From: Glandiceps talaboti
Taxonomy: Eukaryota; Hemichordata; Enteropneusta; Spengelidae
NCBI RefSeq assembly: GCF_964340395.1
Contig: NC_135559.1
Coordinates: forward strand, 14,316,259-14,380,258
DNA length: 64,000 nt
Reading direction: 5' to 3'
Position 1 is the stretch's first letter. Each line of letters begins with the position of its first letter. Both the position numbers and the translations under genes were made by a program. This document shows, in pieces, positions 60,493 through 64,000 of the stretch. The notes beneath the pieces are model-generated. The model saw only the letters and a list, made by a program, of their open reading frames with translations, was not told the DNA's origin and made no database searches.

Positions 60493-62346
60493 GAAGTAAT
60501 ATTAATGAGAATAGACACAAAGTATTTTCATAACTGGGAATCGTCACTATTTATTTTTTCTATTTAAAAATGACATCTTTACCTGTGGACTTCCCTGGTC
60601 AGCCAAACACTGAGACAACATCTGTTTTATCACTTCCAAATAATGAGCTTGCTGGTTACCAAATATACCAGGAAAATTACTGAAAAGGAAAACAAAATTG
60701 ATCATCTTGTAATTAATTTAGTTTAGAAGTAAGCAATGTTAGATTAACTCCTGTTCACTACTCAGTCACTAAAAACAAGTCTTTTGGTGAACATAAAGCA
60801 GGCAAATAATCAATGAAAACATTGTGTTATAAAAATGAAAGAAATCTGAGACAACTAGGTTTTGACGACACCACAAACGTGACTTACTAGAAAATGTGAA
60901 GGGCTGCTTCTTTCATTCCACATTCTGTTGATGTTGCACAGTCAAATAAAAATTTCAGAACTTCTGGCCACTGGTTATTACCATCATCATCTGTAGTAAA
61001 AAATAAATAAGTACACATAATAAGGCAATAATGAATACTTATGGACACCAGGTTCATACTTAGTAATGAAAATTTCTACTCACACAGCCAAAAAAATTAC
61101 TTGGAAGTGAGACCTAAATTTTTGCTGACATCTTGCCAGCATCGTCAGGGGTACACTACAAATGTTTGTAACCTGTATCAATTAGAAAAGGGATGCCAAG
61201 ACAACTTTTCTTTGTACTAATACTTACTACTCAGTCTGAGGGCTGATACAGGATTCCAAAACGACTTTTTTTTGAGGAAGTAATCCTACAGAATATGATG
61301 TGTGTCAAAGGATTTCAAGGGTATTTTTTGCAGTAGTAATTCTACAGGATCTGACGACTGAGAGTGGAACATCAAGGCAAGTTTTTTATAGTAGTAATTC
61401 TATAGGGTCTGACAGCTGAGAATGGAACATCAAGGCTAGTTTTTGCAGTAGTAATTCTACAGGGTCTAGTTGTTGAGAAGGGATTCCAAGAGGATTTTTA
61501 GTAGTAGTACATGTACTTCTGCAGGGTCTGATGGCTGACAAGGAATTCAAAGGTTAATTTTGTAGTTACGAATTCCTCAGGTTTAGATGACTAACAAGGA
61601 ACACTATGGCTTTCTAAAATGACTACAGTATACTGCCCTCTGGTGTCAAAAACTTGATACTCACCAAGCAAATTTCGTGCCAACTCGGCTACAGCATCAC
61701 AAATTTTCCTTCTGACGATCGGTACTTGTTCTTGTTGTATTCCTGTCAGCAGTTCTTGTTTGCATGCATTCTGACTCTCTGGTGGCATTGTAGGAAAGAA
61801 TTCATCAAATGAAGCCCCTACCAGTCTACGAATCAACACGGCAGCCATCTGACGCACCTGAAACAATGATGTATAATGATGTAATTAGTAACAAGTCTTT
61901 GTAGAACACACAGTCCCCTCACATCCTGTGTGACTAATGGCTGAAATGAATCTTTTTTTGCTTATGGAGGTAAAGTCAGGGCTGAATATAAAAATACTAG
62001 TAAAAGAATTATATGAATATTAATGATTAATTTGCATAATTGATGACTTTTACTTTAGTAATAAGACTTTATCTTATGAATGCTTATAGAGGCAGATCAG
62101 TAAAGTGTCTTTTTTGTTCCTGTACTACTGCAAAAATAATAGATTTTTACACCAAAAAGTCAGTCAGTACAAGTGATATGTGCAGTAACATGATACATGT
62201 CCCTTGTTCTGTATCACCTTTTGTGCAAGATTTGACCTCAAATAGTTTGAATTTATACAACTTACCTCAACCAATGTTTCCTTGTTCTTAAGGGACTGTA
62301 AAAGGTAGCCTAATTTATTTGGAAATGGGAGGGCGCCATACGTTGT
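47006..62346 (-). CDS. IPO5: Importin-5 (RanBP5, karyopherin beta-3), 5'-truncated gene (overall span)
   Basis: Nuclear import receptor of the importin-beta family: HEAT repeats bind cargo (ribosomal proteins, histones) in the cytoplasm, and RanGTP releases it in the nucleus. Twenty-three exons on the minus strand, all in phase, give about 1068 residues to the stop TGA at 47006-47008. Human IPO5 has about 1097, so only roughly 30 N-terminal residues are missing beyond the window. Exons in coding order: 62346-62266, 61857-61665, 60990-60888, 60679-60583, 60418-60314, 58725-58600, 57945-57822, 57329-57135, 56360-56146, 55429-55256, 54919-54701, 54357-54141, 53784-53723, 53474-53318, 53200-53028, 52587-52476, 52200-52145, 51123-51001, 50280-50206, 49576-49432, 48622-48394, 47533-47392, 47089-47006. 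All introns are GT-AG except one AT-AC (53317-53201). Confidence 0.97.
47392..47533 (-). CDS. IPO5: IPO5 exon 22 in window
   Basis: Acceptor TTTCCAG, donor GTTAGA. It encodes [20 protein letters not shown]; human has VLGPNNTNLPKIFSIIAEG. Confidence 0.95.
47950..48085. mobile_element. Half copy of hairpin family G
   Basis: TAGCTTTTTGCAATGTA, TTTCACATTATATTTCAAG and CATATCAAATATGGCCACTTT match the right arm of 10431-10788. Confidence 0.65.
48394..48622 (-). CDS. IPO5: IPO5 exon 21 in window
   Basis: Acceptor CCAACAG, donor GTAAGG. It encodes [16 protein letters not shown] and [17 protein letters not shown] then [10 protein letters not shown], matching human VNATENCISAVGKIMK and LPHWLSWLPLHEDKEE. 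Confidence 0.96.
48803..48905. mobile_element. MITE family A, fragment
   Basis: GAGGTAGACTACACAAGTGG and CTAGTGTAAACACTGAATG match the left part of family A. Confidence 0.6.
49025..49400. repeat. ~30-bp minisatellite, interrupted
   Basis: Units of CTGACAGTTGATTTGCTACA followed by GTTGTAGTTTC at 49030-49110 and 49290-49400, separated by unrelated sequence with two AGAGGGC-type words. Confidence 0.88.
49432..49576 (-). CDS. IPO5: IPO5 exon 20 in window
   Basis: Acceptor GTCTTAG, donor GTAAGT. It encodes [20 protein letters not shown] and [17 protein letters not shown]; human has [20 protein letters not shown]. Confidence 0.96.
50067..50132. repeat. (ACCA)n tetranucleotide tract
   Basis: Runs of ACCAACCAACC with AGCC and AGTC variants. 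Confidence 0.9.
50206..50280 (-). CDS. IPO5: IPO5 exon 19 in window
   Basis: Acceptor GCTCTAG, donor GTAAGT, 25 codons. It encodes [20 protein letters not shown]; human has PHRPWPDRQWGLCIFDDVI. Confidence 0.96.
50752..50965. mobile_element. MITE family E, copy 2
   Basis: Ends CACAATTCTCAGTACCTGC and GCAGGTACCAAGAATTATG. It ends 36 bases from the IPO5 exon at 51001. Confidence 0.82.
51001..51123 (-). CDS. IPO5: IPO5 exon 18 in window
   Basis: Acceptor TTTCCAG, donor GTAAGT, 41 codons. It encodes [20 protein letters not shown] and [15 protein letters not shown]; human has DNDVYILTKVSDILHSIF. Confidence 0.94.
51690..52062. repeat. ~67-bp minisatellite, young
   Basis: Five nearly identical units of AAGTTGATAGCAGTAATCAA, TACAAGTGTACTAAAGGCAG and AAATAAGTCTGACTGGAC in an IPO5 intron. 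Confidence 0.95.
52145..52200 (-). CDS. IPO5: IPO5 exon 17 in window
   Basis: A 56-base exon with acceptor TTTGTAG and donor GTAGGT. It encodes [18 protein letters not shown]; human has KRQDEDYDEQVEESLQDE. Confidence 0.95.
52340..52440. mobile_element. Foldback family B, partial copy
   Basis: GTGAAAGTACGGCAGCAGAG, AACACTGCAAGCACTCATGC and GTACACCACACTTGCACTCA match the hairpin arms of 14215-14390. Confidence 0.75.
52476..52587 (-). CDS. IPO5: IPO5 exon 16 in window
   Basis: Acceptor TGTCCAG, donor GTGAGT. It encodes [18 protein letters not shown] and [13 protein letters not shown]; human has CIEVMGDGCLNDEHFEEL. Confidence 0.92.
52575..52850. repeat. Degenerate ~60-bp tandem repeat next to an IPO5 exon
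   Basis: Units of AACACACTGGGA, AAACCAGCTCTGACCAGTTA and GAACCAGTTTA begin at the exon edge (GAATTCAACACACTGGACAA), as if part of the acceptor region had been duplicated. Confidence 0.75.
53028..53200 (-). CDS. IPO5: IPO5 exon 15 in window, after U12 intron
   Basis: Starts after an AC acceptor; donor GTCAGT. It encodes [20 protein letters not shown] and [18 protein letters not shown], matching human VAAAESMPLLLECARVRG. Confidence 0.96.
53201..53317 (-). other. U12-type AT-AC intron of IPO5
   Basis: Read on the minus strand, the intron starts ATATCCTTTT and ends GATGCCAC. A branch-site match TTCCTTGAC (53218-53210) puts the branch adenosine 10 bases before the terminal AC. Removal joins ...[13 protein letters not shown], matching human YFHDGVRVAAAES in length and frame. 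Length is 117 bases. Confidence 0.93.
53318..53474 (-). CDS. IPO5: IPO5 exon 14 in window, ends at U12-type donor
   Basis: Acceptor CAACAG. It encodes [20 protein letters not shown] and [13 protein letters not shown]. No GT donor exists before an in-frame stop; the exon ends at CATGATG followed by ATATCCTTTT, the U12 AT-AC donor consensus. Confidence 0.95.
53723..53784 (-). CDS. IPO5: IPO5 exon 13 in window
   Basis: A 62-base exon with acceptor CTTGCAG and donor GTAATT. It encodes [14 protein letters not shown]; human has SDDDGWEFVNLGDQ. A (GA)n tract lies about 20 bases upstream of its acceptor in transcript order. Confidence 0.94.
53803..53833. repeat. (GA)n microsatellite
   Basis: About 15 GA units; on the IPO5 strand a (CT)n pyrimidine tract just upstream of an acceptor. 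Confidence 0.97.
54141..54357 (-). CDS. IPO5: IPO5 exon 12 in window
   Basis: Acceptor TTTTAG, donor GTAAGT. It encodes [20 protein letters not shown] and [20 protein letters not shown], matching human. Confidence 0.97.
54440..54660. mobile_element. Foldback family B, diverged reverse copy
   Basis: Reverse-orientation octamers ATGCAAAT twice (GTATGCAAATGG and GTATGCAAATGA), then CACTGCAATGCGCGAGTGCC and TTTACACTCATG phrases of family B. Confidence 0.55.
54701..54919 (-). CDS. IPO5: IPO5 exon 11 in window
   Basis: Acceptor TCTCCAG, donor GTAAGA, 73 codons. It encodes [20 protein letters not shown] and [17 protein letters not shown] in this family's invariant form. Confidence 0.97.
54970..55221. 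mobile_element. MITE family C, copy 2 in IPO5 intron
   Basis: Ends AATGGGGAACTTGCAA and TTGCAAGTTCCCTATT. It is very similar along its whole length to 41089-41355, with small deletions. Confidence 0.92.
55256..55429 (-). CDS. IPO5: IPO5 exon 10 in window
   Basis: Acceptor TTGACAG, donor GTAAGA, 58 codons. It encodes [20 protein letters not shown]; human has [20 protein letters not shown]. A young 252-bp inverted-repeat element sits just downstream (54970-55221). Confidence 0.97.
55653..55979. mobile_element. MITE family A, copy 4
   Basis: AACTAAGATAGACACAAACT on the left, TAGTTTTAGTTTGTGTCTAT then CTCAATTACCAG on the right, with the internal GTAAACATTGGAAGTCCCAA block in the same orientation as copy 1. 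Confidence 0.85.
56146..56360 (-). CDS. IPO5: IPO5 exon 9 in window
   Basis: Acceptor CTTACAG, donor GTAAGA. It encodes [17 protein letters not shown] and [20 protein letters not shown], nearly identical to human. Confidence 0.97.
57135..57329 (-). CDS. IPO5: IPO5 exon 8 in window: acidic loop
   Basis: Acceptor TTTTCAG, donor GTAAGT. It encodes [16 protein letters not shown], the acidic loop [11 protein letters not shown] and [16 protein letters not shown], all matching human IPO5. The acidic loop is implicated in Ran-dependent release in importin-beta proteins. Confidence 0.97.
57425..57610. repeat. Dispersed repeat fragment with AGGAGGAAACCAGAGTACC
   Basis: Contains GCAGGAGGAAACCAGAGTAC and CTGGGGAAAACCTG, a phrase found widely in marine invertebrate repeats. 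The family was not determined. Confidence 0.5.
57822..57945 (-). CDS. IPO5: IPO5 exon 7 in window
   Basis: Acceptor TTCCCAG, donor GTATGT. It encodes [20 protein letters not shown], matching human RQLALEVIVTLSETAAAML. One base is carried forward. Confidence 0.95.
58600..58725 (-). CDS. IPO5: IPO5 exon 6 in window
   Basis: Acceptor TTGACAG, donor GTAGGT, 42 codons. It encodes [20 protein letters not shown]; human has DDSVLKSLVEIADTVPKYL. Confidence 0.95.
58970..59245. repeat. ~75-bp minisatellite
   Basis: Four units of CCAGTGTTTTTGCTATGGGT, GGTAAATAGTTAAATCTAC and GTTCCCCGGTCATTTTACCA. Confidence 0.93.
60314..60418 (-). CDS. IPO5: IPO5 exon 5 in window
   Basis: Acceptor TGAATAG, donor GTTAGT, 35 codons. 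It encodes the helix [20 protein letters not shown] and [11 protein letters not shown]. Confidence 0.93.
60459..60492. repeat. (ATCA)n microsatellite
   Basis: About eight AATC units in an IPO5 intron. Confidence 0.95.
60583..60679 (-). CDS. IPO5: IPO5 exon 4 in window
   Basis: Acceptor TTTTCAG, donor GTAAAG. It encodes [11 protein letters not shown]; human has [11 protein letters not shown]. Confidence 0.94.
60888..60990 (-). CDS. IPO5: IPO5 exon 3 in window
   Basis: Acceptor ACTACAG, donor GTAAGT. It encodes [18 protein letters not shown] and MKEAALHIF; human has [18 protein letters not shown]. Ends in a split aromatic codon. Confidence 0.95.
61225..61575. repeat. Degenerate ~60-bp minisatellite
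   Basis: Units of GTAGTAATTCTACAGGGTCT, GACAGCTGAGAATGGAACAT and CAAGGCTAGTTTTT recur about five times. Confidence 0.88.
61665..61857 (-). CDS. IPO5: IPO5 exon 2 in window: HEAT 2-3
   Basis: Acceptor GTTTCAG, donor GTGAGT. It encodes [14 protein letters not shown] and [14 protein letters not shown]; human has ARQMAAVLLRRLL and VCDIAAELARNLI. One base is carried forward. Confidence 0.96.
62266..62346 (-). CDS. IPO5: IPO5 exon 1 in window: HEAT 1
   Basis: Acceptor TTTCCAG, donor GTAAGT, 27 codons. [20 protein letters not shown] aligns with human residues just after the N-terminal leader (ETYENIPGQSKITFLLQ). The exon or exons with the start codon were not found between 62347 and 64000. Confidence 0.88.
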
Positions 62347-64000
62347 CTGGAAAGAGAGAAACATAGATATGGAAAATGAAGCAATTATATTAAACATGAT
62401 ATCAATTATCAGTCCAATTTATTTTCAATTTATGTAATTAATATAATTATGAGATCGTGTTAATAAAATTAGCTAACTTTGATATGGACACAAAGGCGAG
62501 CTACCGTGCAATACTCCCTTTCTATTTATTGTACAATGTAGACATTTAAAAAATGATTAACAGTATCATTTACATACAGAATGATAAATTAATAAATGTA
62601 AATTACTACTACTATGATAAACAGGCTAGCACCAAACTAAGGTAGATACAAAACAAACTGAAAAAGATTGCTGGAGCCATGTGGTAGATCGAACAAGTGG
62701 ACGATAAGTGCTTTGGTTATTATATGTGAATATAACCACCCTGTAATCAAGATAGTGTAAACATTGACTGTGACTTGAGAAAAAACTGGCTAGTACAGAT
62801 GTTACCCTAATGCAATTACACCAATGTCCATTTATAGCTTACATCAACATTCTGCAATAATGTTTTTAATTTGTGACTCTGTAAGCTTGCCAAAAATTGA
62901 CTTGTCATCATCATAATAGAATAATTAATTGAGATATATGATTTTCATTCCTTCCAAGATATAGAAAATTCTACAGCCACGCATTGCTTAGTCTAGAAAA
63001 TATGTGTGGGTTTGTTTTGCATGATCACTCTCTCCACGTATAGTCAAATGGATTTCTGTAGCATAACATTCCGTTCTTACCACTGAACAGCAGTAGTTTA
63101 ATGCTATTGGAGTGTTGATATAAATGTAATGACATTATTGTGTCCTCATGTAACTTACTTTCAACCAGGATGTTGAGATTGTAGTAAAGTGAACGAAGCA
63201 ACCAATTACAATTATCTGTTAGAGTGGTGAGGATTACTTTTTGGACATGTGCTGTTCACCCTTTCCCCAGCGGATTTACAAATGAAGCTAGATTTTTAAC
63301 AAAATTTGTCCACTTGACTATATGTGGAGAGAGAGGTTGTAGAAAACGAACCCACATGTATAGTTTCTAGATTAACCCTTGCTATGTTCTGAAAGTCAGA
63401 TAAGGATTATTAATATTTAACAACACTATCAAAAAAGTTGGCCCACAATGAGAATATTCCTCTCTAATATGCCTTTACTGATAAGGTAGTGGTATTCCAA
63501 GACCATGGGATTCAAACGTTGGGGTTTAACAAAACTAAATATAACTTTTCAATAAATACATTCTGCAAATAGGCAGACTGGAAATCACTTTGTATGCCCT
63601 CAGGATTTGTAATTAAATTAGAATCACAACAGCTAGCCTACAACTTTTGCAAGTTATAAAATATTACTTCTATCTTCTGTTATCTCTATGTTCTTGCAAA
63701 AAAACATATGACATCACTCAGTGGTTAATCTCTTTACACAGCCGGGCCCATAAGCTTATCACAAATAATGCAAGGTTTGTCCTAAGTACAAAACCTTGAA
63801 GATGATATCGAAAAGAAAATATTGCCAGTATTGGAACATCTGTCACAACAATATTACCACTGAAAAAGTCCTCTGGCATTATTATTTCTCTTCCCTTTTT
63901 TTTCAAACACATATCACACATTTTTTATAAGCCTTTTTCCATTTTTCCCCTCTAGTCTATGCCTCAAAGGGATTTGATGTACACAGAATCAGATTGTTAT
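62347..64000. other. IPO5 intron, no exon recognised
   Basis: No match to the importin-5 N-terminal leader was found. It contains a diverged family-A fragment at about 62622-62880 (GTGGTAGATCGAACAAGTGG, CCTGTAATCAAGATAGTGTA). Confidence 0.6.

Noticed and set aside
63718-63921. Cys-containing 67-codon minus-strand frame as the missing IPO5 N-terminal exon
   Set aside because: Sequence does not resemble the importin-5 leader and lacks a suitable donor in phase.
1-64000. CRISPR arrays, operons, phage or bacterial mobile elements
   Set aside because: Spliced genes, SINE and MITE content show animal nuclear DNA; tandem repeats here have no spacer-repeat structure.

Overview
The window is animal nuclear DNA, AT-rich and intron-dense. 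Short coding exons with GT-AG borders are separated by introns full of microsatellites, minisatellites and short inverted-repeat elements. Protein similarity is high to human proteins. The repeat style, with small terminal-inverted-repeat elements, a tRNA-derived SINE and many CACTAGAGGGC-type motifs, suggests a marine invertebrate, perhaps a deuterostome such as a hemichordate. The species call is inference only.

Three protein-coding genes are supported. (1) Bases 1852-31646, plus strand: the 3' two thirds of a FARP-family gene (FERM, FA, RhoGEF/DH, PH, PH). The first FERM exons lie upstream of the window. It has 17 constitutive or probable exons plus one 1.5-kb exon (7323-8844). That large exon ends in its own stop and would give a GEF-less FERM-FA protein with a Ser/Thr/acid-rich tail carrying six Tyr-x-Asn motifs. 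(2) Bases 39176-40114, plus strand: an intronless, full-length POLR3F (RNA polymerase III subunit RPC6/RPC39). (3) Bases 47006-62346, minus strand: 23 exons of IPO5 (importin-5/RanBP5) through the stop codon. Only the N-terminal exon or exons are missing, beyond base 64000. FARP and POLR3F point towards IPO5, so IPO5 is convergent with both.

Layout: 1-1851 is FARP intron; 1852-8844 holds FERM/FA exons and the large exon; 8845-19441 is a long, repeat-filled intron (or 3' UTR of the short isoform followed by intron); 19442-31646 holds linker, DH, PH1 and PH2 exons; 31647-39175 is FARP 3' UTR and intergenic sequence; then POLR3F; 40115-47005 is intergenic with a SINE, several MITE-like elements and a cluster of CTCF-like motifs; 47006-62346 is IPO5; 62347-64000 is IPO5 intron.

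The most notable points are: the alternative terminal exon that turns a FARP into an FRMD7-like protein with a possible Grb2-docking array; a textbook U12-type AT-AC intron in IPO5; tandem decayed copies of the 5' edge of the first DH exon with in-frame stops; FARP-IPO5 linkage matching that on human chromosome 13; an intronless POLR3F; and at least eight families of short inverted-repeat elements, one of which carries paired POU octamers. All coordinates were read by hand from the sequence; no alignment or database search was run.
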